From NCBI GenBank assembly GCA_023662865.1, contig JAMPIK010000006.1, forward strand, positions 1-64,000: a DNA stretch of 64,000 nucleotides, in the 5' to 3' direction. The stretch comes from Prevotella sp. GTDB taxonomy: Bacteria > Bacteroidota > Bacteroidia > Bacteroidales > Muribaculaceae. The notes under the pieces are model-generated. The model searched no databases and was not told the DNA's origin. It was given only the letters and a program-made list of their open reading frames with translations. This document shows, in pieces, positions 8,296-18,454 of this stretch (position 1 is the stretch's first letter; the number at the start of each line of letters is the position of its first letter). A program made the translations under genes and the position numbers.

Positions 8296-10941
8296 CTAAA
8301 AAGATTGGAGGATTGATTCAAGGGTAATGGAGTCTACGAGCACTTGCCTGGGCTTGCCGCCGGTAGCCGGTCCTACAATTCCGGCAGCTTCCATTTGATC
8401 CATAATTTTTCCGGCACGATTGTAGCCAATAGAATAACGTCGTTGCAACGAAGAAGTTGACGCGGTGTTGCTTGTCACAATCAAACGAGCTATCTCCTCA
8501 AACAAGGGGTCGCGGTCGCCAAATTCAGCACCCGAAGCATTTCCGGAGCCCTCACCTACTGCCAAGGGCTCGGGCAGGATATATGGTGTGGGATAACCAA
8601 CCTGCGACTGGATATGCTTACAAATGGCAGTGACTTCCGGAGTATCGATAAAGGCGCATTGCACGCGCTCCATTTCTGAATTGTTGCTTATCAACATATC
8701 GCCTCGGCCTACAAGATGCTCGGCTCCGGTAGCATCAAGCACTGTGCGTGAATCCACGCCGGAGGCTACTTTGAATGCTATTCGTGCCGGAAAGTTAGCC
8801 TTAATCACCCCCGTGATTACATTTGCACTGGGGCGCTGTGTTGCCAGTATGACATGTATACCAATGGCTCGTGCTTTTTGAGCAAGACGTGCTATCGGGG
8901 TCTCAATCTCTTTACCGGCGGTCATAATCAAGTCTGCAAACTCATCGACTATCACCACAATATAGGGCATGAATCGATGTCCTTTCTCAGGATTGAGTTT
9001 GCGTTCTATAAACTTGGTGTTATACTCCTTGATATTACGAACTTCGGCCGCTTTCAGCAACTCATAACGTGCACCCATTTCTACACAAAGGCTTGAAAGA
9101 GTGGCAACTACCTTCTCGGGGTGTGTGATAACAGCTTCATCTTCACCGGGTATTTGCGCAAGATAGTGTTTTTCAAGAGCTTGATAAAGAGAGAACTCCA
9201 CCATTTTGGGATCGACAAGCACAAACTTCAACTCAGCCGGGTGTTTGCTGTAAAGCAAAGATGCGATAATGGCATTCAGACCTACCGACTTACCCTGACC
9301 GGTAGCACCGGCTACAAGCAGGTGTGGCATCTTGGCCAAATCAGCTATATATACGCTGTTATTTATTGTTGAACCTATGGCTAAGGGGAGCTCGCATTTG
9401 CTTTCCTGATAAGCTCTTGAGGTTATTATAGTACGCATTGAGACCGTTTGGGGGTCTTTGTTTGCCACCTCAATACCCACTGTTCCCCTACCGGGAATAG
9501 GCGCAATAATTCTGACTCCGACGGCAGCCAACGATAAGGCAATATCATCGCCGAGATTGCGGATTTTTGATATCTTGATACCCTTGTCGGGGCGAATTTC
9601 ATAGAGAGTAACCGTGGGGCCGACAGTTGCCTTTATTTCAGTAATTTCAATTCCGAAATCGGCAAGAGTAGCGCGTATTTTTTCCTGATTTTCAAGTTGC
9701 TCGTTTTGGTCTACACTAATACGTGAAACTGACTCGCGAAGCAGGCTGTAAGTCGGGAATTTGTATCGAGACAATTCAGCTGTGGGATCATATACGTCAG
9801 GCGTGTCATCATCGGCTACGGCCTTTCCAATTTCGTTGGTTGTCACTGTCATTACACCGGATGAAGTATTAATCCGAACCGGGTCAGAATCTTGCCGGTC
9901 GTCTTTGTTTAATTTTTCAAGAAGATTTTCGGAGATGTCTTCGTCTTCTTCAAGAGCCTTGTCTATATCAACTTGCTCTTCGGCTTTTGTATTTATACCG
10001 GCCTCATCGTCTGCATTCTCAGCTTCTTTATCTGTAAAAATCAGATCATTAGCCGGCAAGTCGGAGATACTATCGGCTGCTTCGTCTGTGTCCGAGTTTG
10101 ATTTCTCTTCTTCAAGAGCTTGAAGTTCGGCTATTTTACGTTCGAGTTCTTCGCGTTTACGTTGTTCCTCTTCAATTGCCTCACGCTCCATTCTTCTTTT
10201 TGTGGCAATCCCCTTAAAATATTTATATATATCATAAAGGCATATGGCAAAGAATATTGCAACAAGTACAACACAAAGCAAGGCAGCGCCAATCCAACCG
10301 ACATAGTGGATTATGCGTTCGTTAATCACATATCCGTGGGCTCCTCCCCACAAGAAATGCGCATCCAGCGCGATGGTGGTCAGGCCGATAATCAGAGAAG
10401 TTGTAATAAGGGCAACAAGACATTTAATTGTGAAATTCACAACTTTAAATCTGAACAACCCGAAGAACTTGAAAGCCAAGCCCAAAGCCCATATAATTAT
10501 GACACCGGAAGCCAAGCCGAAAGATTGGTTAATCAGTATATCGGAGAGTCTGGCCCCCCCCTCTCCGGCAATATTTTCTACATTGGCAGCAGTTCCGATT
10601 GCAACATTTTGTATTTCGCTTTGATCATGAAAGCCATTCATTACATAGGAAATGAATGCAATTGCGAGATACGAACCAAACACCAACATAATTACGCCGA
10701 GCACGCCGCGGGTACGCGCTTCGCTCAAGAACTTGTTAATCTTGACTTTGAGTGGTACAGACGACATTGTCGGCTTTTTGACGGTTCGCCTTGTTCTTGT
10801 TTCGCCGTTTTGTCTTGCATTTGAAGATTGGTCGCCACGTCTGCGGCGAGGTCTTTCCGTAGAGACATCATCGTATGTAAGGTTGTCCTCCGGTGAATAT
10901 CCGTGTTCAATATCGGGACTGAATGTATCGTAGTTTGACAT
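8296..10941 (-). CDS. ftsK: FtsK/SpoIIIE DNA translocase
   Basis: An 881-aa membrane-anchored DNA motor for chromosome segregation at division. Order: a basic cytoplasmic N-terminus; several membrane segments between about residues 75 and 240; an acidic, low-complexity linker (residues 250-360, rich in Glu and Asp); the translocase alpha/beta domains with Walker A GATGQGKS at about 544-551 and Walker B IVVIVDEFADL; and a C-terminal winged-helix gamma domain (SLQRRYSIGYNRAGKIMDQM) that reads KOPS-like sites. Length fits the Bacteroidales norm. It is first in the ftsK-lolA-trxB operon; upstream, 10984-10991 gives TAAATTTG on the minus strand as a possible -7 element. Confidence 0.97.
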   Translation of the reverse strand: MSNYDTFSPDIEHGYSPEDNLTYDDVSTERPRRRRGDQSSNARQNGETRTRRTVKKPTMSSVPLKVKINKFLSEARTRGVLGVIMLVFGSYLAIAFISYVMNGFHDQSEIQNVAIGTAANVENIAGEGGARLSDILINQSFGLASGVIIIWALGLAFKFFGLFRFKVVNFTIKCLVALITTSLIIGLTTIALDAHFLWGGAHGYVINERIIHYVGWIGAALLCVVLVAIFFAICLYDIYKYFKGIATKRRMEREAIEEEQRKREELERKIAELQALEEEKSNSDTDEAADSISDLPANDLIFTDKEAENADDEAGINTKAEEQVDIDKALEEDEDISENLLEKLNKDDRQDSDPVRINTSSGVMTVTTNEIGKAVADDDTPDVYDPTAELSRYKFPTYSLLRESVSRISVDQNEQLENQEKIRATLADFGIEITEIKATVGPTVTLYEIRPDKGIKISKIRNLGDDIALSLAAVGVRIIAPIPGRGTVGIEVANKDPQTVSMRTIITSRAYQESKCELPLAIGSTINNSVYIADLAKMPHLLVAGATGQGKSVGLNAIIASLLYSKHPAELKFVLVDPKMVEFSLYQALEKHYLAQIPGEDEAVITHPEKVVATLSSLCVEMGARYELLKAAEVRNIKEYNTKFIERKLNPEKGHRFMPYIVVIVDEFADLIMTAGKEIETPIARLAQKARAIGIHVILATQRPSANVITGVIKANFPARIAFKVASGVDSRTVLDATGAEHLVGRGDMLISNNSEMERVQCAFIDTPEVTAICKHIQSQVGYPTPYILPEPLAVGEGSGNASGAEFGDRDPLFEEIARLIVTSNTASTSSLQRRYSIGYNRAGKIMDQMEAAGIVGPATGGKPRQVLVDSITLESILQSF

Positions 10942-11026
10942 TGAGGTCTTTTTTCAGTTGCTTTTATAGAGTATTCAAGTGTGCAAATTTAGCATTTTTT
11001 TGGGAATAAACAGACTCTTCATCTCA

Positions 11027-12499
11027 TTATTTTTTCCAGAATGTTTTTGTAAGCAACAATAAAATTGTGTATAATTCAAGTCGTCCGGTAAGCATCACAG
11101 ACGAAAGTACCCATTTGGCACCTAACGGATAAGCCGCATAGTCGGTTGGTATACCCTCCAAGGATACCGAAATTCCGGTATTGGAAATAGACTCGAGTGT
11201 TGAAAAGTAAGCATCCTCCATAGGTATATCCATGAATACAAGCAATGTACCTCCCACTCCGATAACTATGACGTATATTATAAGAAACATTATTGCTTTC
11301 TCAACCATTTGGCCGGAAGTTCCTTTGCCGTTCATGCGCACGGTGAGAACAGCATTAGGGTGCATCATTCTATAAAATTCGTTCTTTATATTCTTCATGC
11401 AGATTACGAAGCGATCGATTTTAACACCTCCACAGGTACTGCCGGCGCAAGCACCGACAAACATCATGAACACAAGCAACGAAATGGCCGGTCCTCCCCA
11501 GCTGGCGAAGTCAGACTCCGTAAGTCCGGTAGAAGATATAATCGAGACTGCTTGAAAAAGCGGATCAAGAGTAAAGTCGTCTAATGTATCCCCTAAATTA
11601 CTGACGTATATACTTAAGCTCATTACTCCGGTTGCAATAACAATAAATCCGCAATACCAACGGAATGCGGTGTTTTGAACTATGGGCTTGATGCGTCCTC
11701 CGGCTGCTTGAACAAGCAATCCGAAGTTAACACCGCCGAGAAACATAAAGAATGTCACTATAATCTTTATCCAAGGGGTGTTCCAAGCTCCGATGCCGGC
11801 ATTTGTAGTGGCACACCCGCCGGTAGACACAGTAGTCAATCCATAGCATATTGCATTGAAAATGTCCATTTCGGTAAGGGAAAGCAAGCCGATAGCAGCA
11901 CCGGTTATACAGAAATACACAGCCCACATACTCTTTGCCGTAGAACTCACACGCGGGCGCAGTTTGCTTCGTGTAATACCGCTGACTTCCGCATTGAACA
12001 TCTGCATACCGCCTTGATAATTAAGCATCGGTATAATGGCAAGTGTAAACAGAATAATACCCAAACCGCCAATCCATTGCATCACGCAGCGCCATATGAT
12101 GATACTTCGAGGCACCTCATCGAGCGATGGCATAATAGACAGACCCGTAGTGGTGAAACCGGACATTGTCTCAAAGAAGGCATCGGTGAAATCAAGATAC
12201 GGTTTACCAAGAGAAAAGGGAATAAGACCAAACAAAGAGAATATTACCCAAACCATGGCTGTGAGCAATACGGCTTCGCGCTTTCCCATATCACGGCTCC
12301 GCGGTTTGAGACTCATCATCACCAGTCCGGCGCTGACAGTTATGCCCACACCGGTAATAAAGGGAACCGGAGTCTCGCCAAAACAAAATGCCGTAACCAA
12401 CGGTATAAGCATAAAACCGGCTTCCACGAGCAACAGCCAACCCATTACTCGCAGAAGCATAACAATGTTTATATAACTTCTATGTACGTAAATAGCCAT
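11027..12499 (-). CDS. trkH: TrkH-family potassium uptake channel subunit
   Basis: A 490-aa polytopic inner-membrane protein of the TrkH/KtrB superfamily. Selectivity-filter-like P-loops are visible, e.g. SGFTTTGLSIM, TVSTGGCATTN and SSTGLTESD, plus a fourth near SISNTGISV. It works with the TrkA gating ring encoded immediately upstream (11-nt spacing). It is last in the operon small membrane protein-dxs-trkA-trkH. Confidence 0.95.
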   Translation of the reverse strand: MAIYVHRSYINIVMLLRVMGWLLLVEAGFMLIPLVTAFCFGETPVPFITGVGITVSAGLVMMSLKPRSRDMGKREAVLLTAMVWVIFSLFGLIPFSLGKPYLDFTDAFFETMSGFTTTGLSIMPSLDEVPRSIIIWRCVMQWIGGLGIILFTLAIIPMLNYQGGMQMFNAEVSGITRSKLRPRVSSTAKSMWAVYFCITGAAIGLLSLTEMDIFNAICYGLTTVSTGGCATTNAGIGAWNTPWIKIIVTFFMFLGGVNFGLLVQAAGGRIKPIVQNTAFRWYCGFIVIATGVMSLSIYVSNLGDTLDDFTLDPLFQAVSIISSTGLTESDFASWGGPAISLLVFMMFVGACAGSTCGGVKIDRFVICMKNIKNEFYRMMHPNAVLTVRMNGKGTSGQMVEKAIMFLIIYVIVIGVGGTLLVFMDIPMEDAYFSTLESISNTGISVSLEGIPTDYAAYPLGAKWVLSSVMLTGRLELYTILLLLTKTFWKK

Positions 12500-12509
12500 T
12501 GTTCAGAGT

Positions 12510-13844
12510 CTAATTGAACCAATGTTCAATTTTGTGTAAAGAGCCTGTCAAGCAGAACACCACTACAATGTCGCCGGGGTGTATGTGAGTTTGACCAGTT
12601 ACCAGAGAGCAGTGTCCGTCGTGAGTTACGGCAGCAAGTGTCATGCCATAAGGCAAGCGCAAATTCTTAACTTCTGATTTTGTGATTTTCGACTTTTCTT
12701 TCACCTTGAGTTCCGCCACTTCGGCATCGGCCAATGCAAACGTTTTGGCATTATGCTCATCTGCATCAAGAAGCAATTTAAATATGCGCGATGAGGCTAT
12801 CAACTTTTTATTGAGAATTGTGCCGATATTCAGATTTTCGGCTTGACCTACAAATTGCAGATTTTCAACATCTGCAACAGTTTTCTTGATACCGAATTCT
12901 TTGGCTGTCAGGCACGAAAGGATATTTGTTTCAGAAGAGTCGGATAATGCTACAAAGGCATCGTATTGATCAATGTTGTTCTCCCGGAGGGTGTCAATAT
13001 CGCGTGCATCTCCTTGTTCCACATCGCAGTCGGGCAGTCGCGTAGCCAATCTCTCGCATATGGCTCTGTCAGGTTCGATAATCTTAATATCAAACTCGCC
13101 TTTACTTTCCAAAGCGAAGCGCATGGCAATTCGTGTGCCGCCCATTATCATCACTCTTTTAATCTGAAATTCCGTCTTTCCACACAATTCGCGTATGGTG
13201 TCAGCATCAGATTCAAAGGTTACGAAAAACACAATATCACCTTCCAGAAGTTCGTCATCACCATTAGGGATAATTGTTTCATGGTTTCGCTTTATAGCCG
13301 CAATATGAAATGTGTGTGTCTGTATGGGCAAATCGCGCAACAAGTGATTGACAAGCGGTGAATTTCCTCTCAACTTCACTCCGATAAGCAGCATTTTGCC
13401 ATGAGCTATTTCCGCCCAATGGCGAGCCCAGTTGTGTTCAAGAGCTGTAATCAACTCTTGTGCCGCAAGATGTTCCGGATAAATCAACCTGTCGACACCT
13501 ATGTTTTGCAGTATTTTGGAATTGTTTTTCTCAAGGAATTCAAAATTGTCAATTCGGGCAACGGTGCATTTTGCCCCAAGTTGTTTGGCTATGGTGCAGG
13601 CCGTTATATTCTGTGTTTCATAAGGAGTAACAGCTACAAACAGGTCTGCTTTTGATACTGACACATCTTTCAAAGATCGGAACGAATAGGTGGAACCGCA
13701 GTATGTCATCAGATTATAATTATTGTCAATCAGGTTGAGTTTCTCCTGATCCGGGTCAATAAGTATAATATCTTGATCTTCGTTGGAAAGCATCTTTGCC
13801 AAATGGCTCCCCACCTCGCCTGCACCTGCTATTACAATTTTCAT
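12510..13844 (-). CDS. trkA: TrkA potassium channel regulatory subunit
   Basis: A 444-aa peripheral protein with two tandem RCK units. Each has an NAD-binding N domain (GAGEVGSHLAKML at the start; a second near IMGGTRIAMRFALES) and a C domain ending in strands typical of TrkA_C (the last being HIHPGDIVVVFCL). It assembles a gating ring under TrkH and responds to nucleotides. It starts 12 nt after dxs and is followed by trkH at 11 nt. Confidence 0.95.
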   Translation of the reverse strand: MKIVIAGAGEVGSHLAKMLSNEDQDIILIDPDQEKLNLIDNNYNLMTYCGSTYSFRSLKDVSVSKADLFVAVTPYETQNITACTIAKQLGAKCTVARIDNFEFLEKNNSKILQNIGVDRLIYPEHLAAQELITALEHNWARHWAEIAHGKMLLIGVKLRGNSPLVNHLLRDLPIQTHTFHIAAIKRNHETIIPNGDDELLEGDIVFFVTFESDADTIRELCGKTEFQIKRVMIMGGTRIAMRFALESKGEFDIKIIEPDRAICERLATRLPDCDVEQGDARDIDTLRENNIDQYDAFVALSDSSETNILSCLTAKEFGIKKTVADVENLQFVGQAENLNIGTILNKKLIASSRIFKLLLDADEHNAKTFALADAEVAELKVKEKSKITKSEVKNLRLPYGMTLAAVTHDGHCSLVTGQTHIHPGDIVVVFCLTGSLHKIEHWFN

Positions 13845-13856
13845 ATTTAATTAAGA

Positions 13857-15821
13857 TTAAGAATTTTGTACAGGGTTATTTATAGTATTGCTTGAAAGAT
13901 TTTTTACAGCATCAACAATTGCCCGGACGTCATAGTTACACTCCGAGCGCAATTGCGAAACAGTGCCGTGGTGCACCCATTTATGGTCTGATACTCCTAA
14001 CTTTATGATTGGCAAATCCGGGTAATTCTGTTTGAGCCATTCTGAAACCGCACTACCCAAACCGCCTCTCACCGAAGCATCTTCCACTGTTATAAAAGCT
14101 TTAACTCCTGCTTTAACAGCTGACTGCAATAGATTTATATCCAAGGGTTTTAACCATATCATGTCATAGTGAGCTACGGCAATCCCTTCTTTTGACAAAA
14201 GCTCGACTGCTTGTTGCACATCATTACCCACCGGGCCGATACTCAGAATTGCGACGCTGCCGGGACAAGGCTTTGAAAGACATCTGCCTCTCCCATTTTC
14301 AATCTGTTGCATGGGGCTTTGCCAGTTGACACTGACAGCTTCTCCTCGCGGATAACGAATAGCCGTGGGCGAAGCGTATGAAAGAGAGGAATACATGAGA
14401 TTTCTTAATGTTGCTTCATCCATTGGAGAAGCGATTGAGAGGCCGGGGATTACTGACAAATAAGCCATGTCAAAAAGGCCGTGATGAGTAACTCCGTCAT
14501 CGCCGACTACCCCGGCTCTGTCTATACAGAAAGTCACCGGTAATCCCTGAATGCAGACATCGTGAATGATATTATCGTAAGCACGCTGCAAGAAAGAGGA
14601 ATAAATGGCTACAAACGGGTGTTTCCCGGCAGCGGCCAGTCCGCCTGCAAAAGTTACTGCATGACCTTCCGATATTCCCACATCAAAAGTTCGTTCGGGG
14701 AATTTCTCCATCATCAAGTTCATTGATGTACCGGAAAGCATGGCTGCCGTAATTCCAACTACCTGAGGGTGAGTCTCGGCCAATTCCACTAATGTGTTGC
14801 CAAACACTTCCTGCCATTTGAGCGGGTGAGGACCGGACACCGGCTTGTTTCTCTCTCCGGTTTCAGGATTGAATTTGCCGGGGGCATGCCAGGTAGTGGG
14901 ATTCTTTTCGGCCGGCGCATACCCTTTCCCTTTTACGGTGCATATATGCAGCAGCCGAGGGCCTTCCATATCTTTTATCTCGTTCAGAACCTTCACCAGA
15001 TTTTGGATATTATGCCCGTCGATAGGTCCGAAGTATCTGATATTCAGACCCTCAAAAATATTTTGACGATGCGAGATAAGGCTTTTTACTGAATTTGTAA
15101 ACCTGATAATTCGTTTTCGACCTCTTTCGTTGATAATGCGATGACGCTTCATAAACTTGTAAGCCCTGTAACGCATTCGGTTATACCCGGCCGAAGTAGA
15201 CATTTTTGACAGATAACGATGCAATGCGCCGACGTTATTGTCTATGGACATATCATTATCGTTAAGGATAATCAACAAGTTATTGTCATTGTTAGATGCA
15301 TTGTTGAGTCCTTCAAATGCGAGCCCTCCGGAAATTGAGGCGTCTCCGATTACGGCGACTGTCTTTCTATCGTGATTTTCAGGTGTCAGCCTGTCGGCAA
15401 TAGCCATACCCAAAGCGGCTGATATGGAATTTGAAGCGTGGCCGGCAGTAAAAGTGTCGTACTCACTCTCTTTGGGGTTTGGGAAACCGCTCAAACCGCC
15501 CTGTTTCCGAAGGGTGTCGAAACGATCTTTGCGTCCGGTAAGCAGCTTATGGGCATACGACTGATGACCTACATCCCATACGATACGGTCTTTGGGAGTG
15601 TTGAAAACATAATGCAAAGCAACCGTGAGTTCAACAGTACCCATTGATGAAGCAAAATGACCCGGATTGCTGCTAAGCGTCTTAATAATCAGATCGCGCA
15701 AATCTTCGCATACTTGCGGCAGTTTATCCACCTCAAAGTTGCGTAAATCTTCGGGCAGATTTATGCCTTCCAAAGGAATTCTTTTATTTAATGCTTTGCC
15801 TTCTTCTTTCATATCGGTCAT
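13857..15821 (-). CDS. dxs: 1-deoxy-D-xylulose-5-phosphate synthase
   Basis: A 654-aa thiamine-diphosphate enzyme, the first step of the MEP isoprenoid pathway (pyruvate plus glyceraldehyde 3-phosphate). The ThDP motif GDASISGGLAFEGLNN is in the N-terminal half, and the transketolase-like pyrimidine domain contains DRAGVVGDDGVTHHG. Length is normal. The start overlaps the stop of a small membrane protein gene by 4 nt, so translation is likely coupled. dxs-trkA-trkH is a recurring Bacteroidales arrangement with no obvious metabolic logic. Confidence 0.97.
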   Translation of the reverse strand: MTDMKEEGKALNKRIPLEGINLPEDLRNFEVDKLPQVCEDLRDLIIKTLSSNPGHFASSMGTVELTVALHYVFNTPKDRIVWDVGHQSYAHKLLTGRKDRFDTLRKQGGLSGFPNPKESEYDTFTAGHASNSISAALGMAIADRLTPENHDRKTVAVIGDASISGGLAFEGLNNASNNDNNLLIILNDNDMSIDNNVGALHRYLSKMSTSAGYNRMRYRAYKFMKRHRIINERGRKRIIRFTNSVKSLISHRQNIFEGLNIRYFGPIDGHNIQNLVKVLNEIKDMEGPRLLHICTVKGKGYAPAEKNPTTWHAPGKFNPETGERNKPVSGPHPLKWQEVFGNTLVELAETHPQVVGITAAMLSGTSMNLMMEKFPERTFDVGISEGHAVTFAGGLAAAGKHPFVAIYSSFLQRAYDNIIHDVCIQGLPVTFCIDRAGVVGDDGVTHHGLFDMAYLSVIPGLSIASPMDEATLRNLMYSSLSYASPTAIRYPRGEAVSVNWQSPMQQIENGRGRCLSKPCPGSVAILSIGPVGNDVQQAVELLSKEGIAVAHYDMIWLKPLDINLLQSAVKAGVKAFITVEDASVRGGLGSAVSEWLKQNYPDLPIIKLGVSDHKWVHHGTVSQLRSECNYDVRAIVDAVKNLSSNTINNPVQNS

Positions 15822-15991
15822 TTATCCGAATTGTTCCATTTTTTCCATAACGGAAGCAAAATAAACGCACCCGCCAACAATACCCAAATTATATTGAGCA
15901 ATGTCACACCGCTCAAATCAAGCACAAGGAAAGAGAGTCCGAGCCATAACAAGGTCAGAACGGTAAATGCTATTTTGTGTGCTGTTGTCAT
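15818..15991 (-). CDS. Small two-helix membrane protein, function unknown
   Basis: A 57-aa protein with two hydrophobic segments (IAFTVLTLLWLGLSFLVL, then LLNIIWVLLAGAFILLPLW) and a charged C-terminus KKWNNSDK. I use the start at 15991 (MTTAHK) rather than an upstream one at 16051, because a -7-like TAACTTTG (minus, 16016-16023) lies between them and would leave the longer form outside the transcript. Its stop overlaps dxs by 4 nt. I do not recognise a family. Confidence 0.65.
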   Translation of the reverse strand: MTTAHKIAFTVLTLLWLGLSFLVLDLSGVTLLNIIWVLLAGAFILLPLWKKWNNSDK

Positions 15992-16015
15992 TGCGTATCG
16001 TTTGTAACCAAGGCA

Positions 16016-16023
16016 CAAAGTTA
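16016..16023 (-). promoter_or_regulatory. Candidate -7 element for dxs operon
   Basis: On the minus strand this reads TAACTTTG, matching TAnnTTTG. The -33 box is not convincing. It supports the shorter start of the small membrane protein at 15991. Confidence 0.5.
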
Positions 16024-16093
16024 CATCTTTTTTTTCAAAGTAAGACTTCATTCCATAAAATATCCCTGTTCAAAATGTTTGACATCGGTAAAA

Positions 16094-16125
16094 TTTGCAA
16101 CTTCCACAGCTTTTTTGTAATTTTG
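16094..16125 (+). promoter_or_regulatory. Promoter of S9 peptidase gene
   Basis: TTTG at 16094-16097, a 20-nt spacer, and TAATTTTG at 16118-16125 match the Bacteroidota housekeeping promoter. The start codon is 35 nt downstream. Confidence 0.75.
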
Positions 16126-16160
16126 CCCCATAATTATATCTATAACCTTAAATTTAAGTT

Positions 16161-18386
16161 ATGAACAAATTGTTAACCGCTATGTCTGCCTTGGCAATCA
16201 CCGGCACTTTTACTGCCTGCCAGTCCGGCCTCGACACAAAAGGGGAAGTGATTGAAAAGCCTGAAGTCCAAGTGATTGACGGTAAAATCACTCCGGAAAT
16301 ACTTGAGTCTTTCGGTCGTATCAGCGAAGCTGTAGCCTCCCCGGACGGCTCTTTGGTTGCCTTTACTCTTGCTTATGAAAGCATTGAGCAAAACAAATCC
16401 AACGCCGAAATTTATGTAATGAACATTGACGGCACAAATATGCGCCGTCTTACTAAAACTCCCGGCTCGGAAGGCAATATCCGCTGGCTCGACGGCGGTA
16501 AACTGCTCGCTTTTATTTCTACCGACTCGGAAACTCAGAAGCCGCAGATTTTCACCATGACTCCGGACGCAAAGCTCGTTCAGAAAATCTCAAATGCAGA
16601 GAATGGTGTGCAGTGCTTTGAATTCGCTCCCGACGGTAAGCATGTAGTATATGCCTCAAACTTCAAGCCGTTTAACCAAAATGATGAGCTGCTTAAAGAC
16701 CTGCCCAAGACTACCGGTCGCGTTGTGGACGACCTCATGTACAAGCATTGGGACGAATGGGTGACGGAAGTACCCCACCCCTTCGTGGCTGAATTTGACG
16801 GTCAACAACTTGTTAATGCCAAAGACATACTCGGTGAAGAACCTTATGAATGTCCGATGAAGCCTTTCGGCGGTGCAGAGTCTTTCGCATGGAGCAAAGA
16901 CGGCAAGCAGCTTGTGTACGTTTGTCGCAAACTCACCGGTCAGGAATATGCATTCTCCACCAACTCAAACCTTTACCTGTATGACCTTGAGAAAGGCACC
17001 ACCGAGGATTTGACTGAAGGCATCGGTGAAGGCTACGACACCAACCCGCAATTCTCACCCGACGGCACTCAACTCGCATGGATGAGCATGGAAGAGCCCA
17101 AATACGAAAGCGACCAAAACCGTCTGCGTATTATGGATATGGCTACTCGCCAGGTGCGCAATGTTACTGCCGAAGCCAACTGGGATTACAGTGTGGAAGG
17201 CTTCTCATGGGCTCCCGATGGAAAAAGCATCGTGCTCAACGCTTACTATCAGGGTACTGAGCCGATTTTCCGCGTAAACCTCAACAATCCGCAATTCAAC
17301 ATTATAGCCGAAGGTGTTTGGGATTACGAACACGTCCAGGCCCTCAGCGACGGCAAAGTGCTTGCACTTCGCCACAGCATGAGCCGCCCCAACGAAATTT
17401 GTATGGTGGGTGCAGACAAACAAGTCATCGACATTACAAGTGTAAACGCCGAACTCCTCTCTCAACTCAAAATGGGTAAAGTGGAGAAACACATGGTACC
17501 TACAACCGATGGCAAAGAGATGTGCACATGGGTGGTACTTCCTCCTGATTTTGATCCCAACAAAAAATATCCCGCAATCCTTTATTGTCAAGGAGGTCCG
17601 CAGCAGGCTGTCAGCCAGTTCTGGAGCTACCGCTGGAACTTCCAGATTATGGCCTCCAACGGGTACATCGTTATTTGCCCGAACCGTCGCGGCCTCCCGG
17701 GCTTCGGTACTGAATGGAATCACCAGATTTCAAAAGACTACCCGGGTCAGAACATGCAAGACTATCTCTCGGCTGTTGACTATATGCGCGAAAAGCCTTA
17801 TGTAGACCGTGACCATATCGCCGCCATCGGTGCAAGCTACGGTGGTTTCTCCGTATATTGGCTTGCCGGACACCATGAAGGTCGCTTCGCTGCTCTCATA
17901 GCTCATGCCGGTATCTTCAATATGGAAGCTCAATACATGGAGACAGAAGAAATGTGGTTTGCAGACTATGATATGGGCGGTGCTCCTTGGGATTTGGACA
18001 ACCCGATTGCTCAACGCACATTCGCAAATTCACCTCACAAGGCTATCAACAACTGGACAGCTCCTATCCTCGTGACAGTTGGCGAACTTGACTACCGCAT
18101 TCTTGCCTCACAAGGTATGATGGCATTCAACGCAGCCAAGATGCGCGGTCTGGAAGCCGAAATGCTCGTGTTCCCCGATGAGAACCATTGGATACTTAAA
18201 CCACAAAACGCAATCTTGTGGCAACGCGTCTTCTTCCGCTTCCTCGACAAATACCTCAAGCCCAACGGTGCCGGCTACAACAACAAGCAAACAGCCAAAC
18301 CCGCCCCAACGGTAGATGCTGTTGCAGAAGAAACTCCGAAACAGCCGGAAGTTGAAACGACAGAACCCCAATCCGAAAACGTATAA
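16161..18386 (+). CDS. S9 family prolyl-oligopeptidase-like lipoprotein
   Basis: A 741-aa exported serine peptidase. The N-terminus looks like a lipoprotein signal with Cys20 (TFTACQSG; Phe at -3 is atypical for a lipobox). A WD40-like beta-propeller of TolB-type repeats (SPDGSLVAFTLAYES, FSPDGTQLAWMS, WAPDGKSIVLNA) spans about residues 45-420. A C-terminal alpha/beta-hydrolase domain has GASYGG with nucleophile Ser559, and ENHWI near the end supplies the His. This is the DPP/acylaminoacyl-peptidase layout. It ends in a Pro/Glu-rich tail. A hairpin follows before hutU. It may supply peptides, and so histidine, to the hut genes; that link is inference. Confidence 0.92.
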   Translation: MNKLLTAMSALAITGTFTACQSGLDTKGEVIEKPEVQVIDGKITPEILESFGRISEAVASPDGSLVAFTLAYESIEQNKSNAEIYVMNIDGTNMRRLTKTPGSEGNIRWLDGGKLLAFISTDSETQKPQIFTMTPDAKLVQKISNAENGVQCFEFAPDGKHVVYASNFKPFNQNDELLKDLPKTTGRVVDDLMYKHWDEWVTEVPHPFVAEFDGQQLVNAKDILGEEPYECPMKPFGGAESFAWSKDGKQLVYVCRKLTGQEYAFSTNSNLYLYDLEKGTTEDLTEGIGEGYDTNPQFSPDGTQLAWMSMEEPKYESDQNRLRIMDMATRQVRNVTAEANWDYSVEGFSWAPDGKSIVLNAYYQGTEPIFRVNLNNPQFNIIAEGVWDYEHVQALSDGKVLALRHSMSRPNEICMVGADKQVIDITSVNAELLSQLKMGKVEKHMVPTTDGKEMCTWVVLPPDFDPNKKYPAILYCQGGPQQAVSQFWSYRWNFQIMASNGYIVICPNRRGLPGFGTEWNHQISKDYPGQNMQDYLSAVDYMREKPYVDRDHIAAIGASYGGFSVYWLAGHHEGRFAALIAHAGIFNMEAQYMETEEMWFADYDMGGAPWDLDNPIAQRTFANSPHKAINNWTAPILVTVGELDYRILASQGMMAFNAAKMRGLEAEMLVFPDENHWILKPQNAILWQRVFFRFLDKYLKPNGAGYNNKQTAKPAPTVDAVAEETPKQPEVETTEPQSENV

Positions 18387-18399
18387 CCAAAACAATAAT

Positions 18400-18426
18400 G
18401 CCCCGGTCTTGCTTCAAGACCGAGGC
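18400..18426 (+). terminator. Hairpin between S9 peptidase and hutU
   Basis: A 12-bp stem (18400-18411 with 18415-18426, one C-A mismatch) has a CTT loop and is followed by TTTACAATTT. It is likely a terminator or a partial attenuator. No strong promoter is visible between it and hutU. Confidence 0.65.
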
Positions 18427-18454
18427 TTTACAATTTAATAAAGATATAACAACA

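Noticed and set aside
10120..12517. Long plus-strand open frames (234 and 280 aa) opposite ftsK and trkH
   Set aside because: They lie wholly antisense to confidently identified genes, with no family resemblance and Cys/His/Asn-rich shadow composition.
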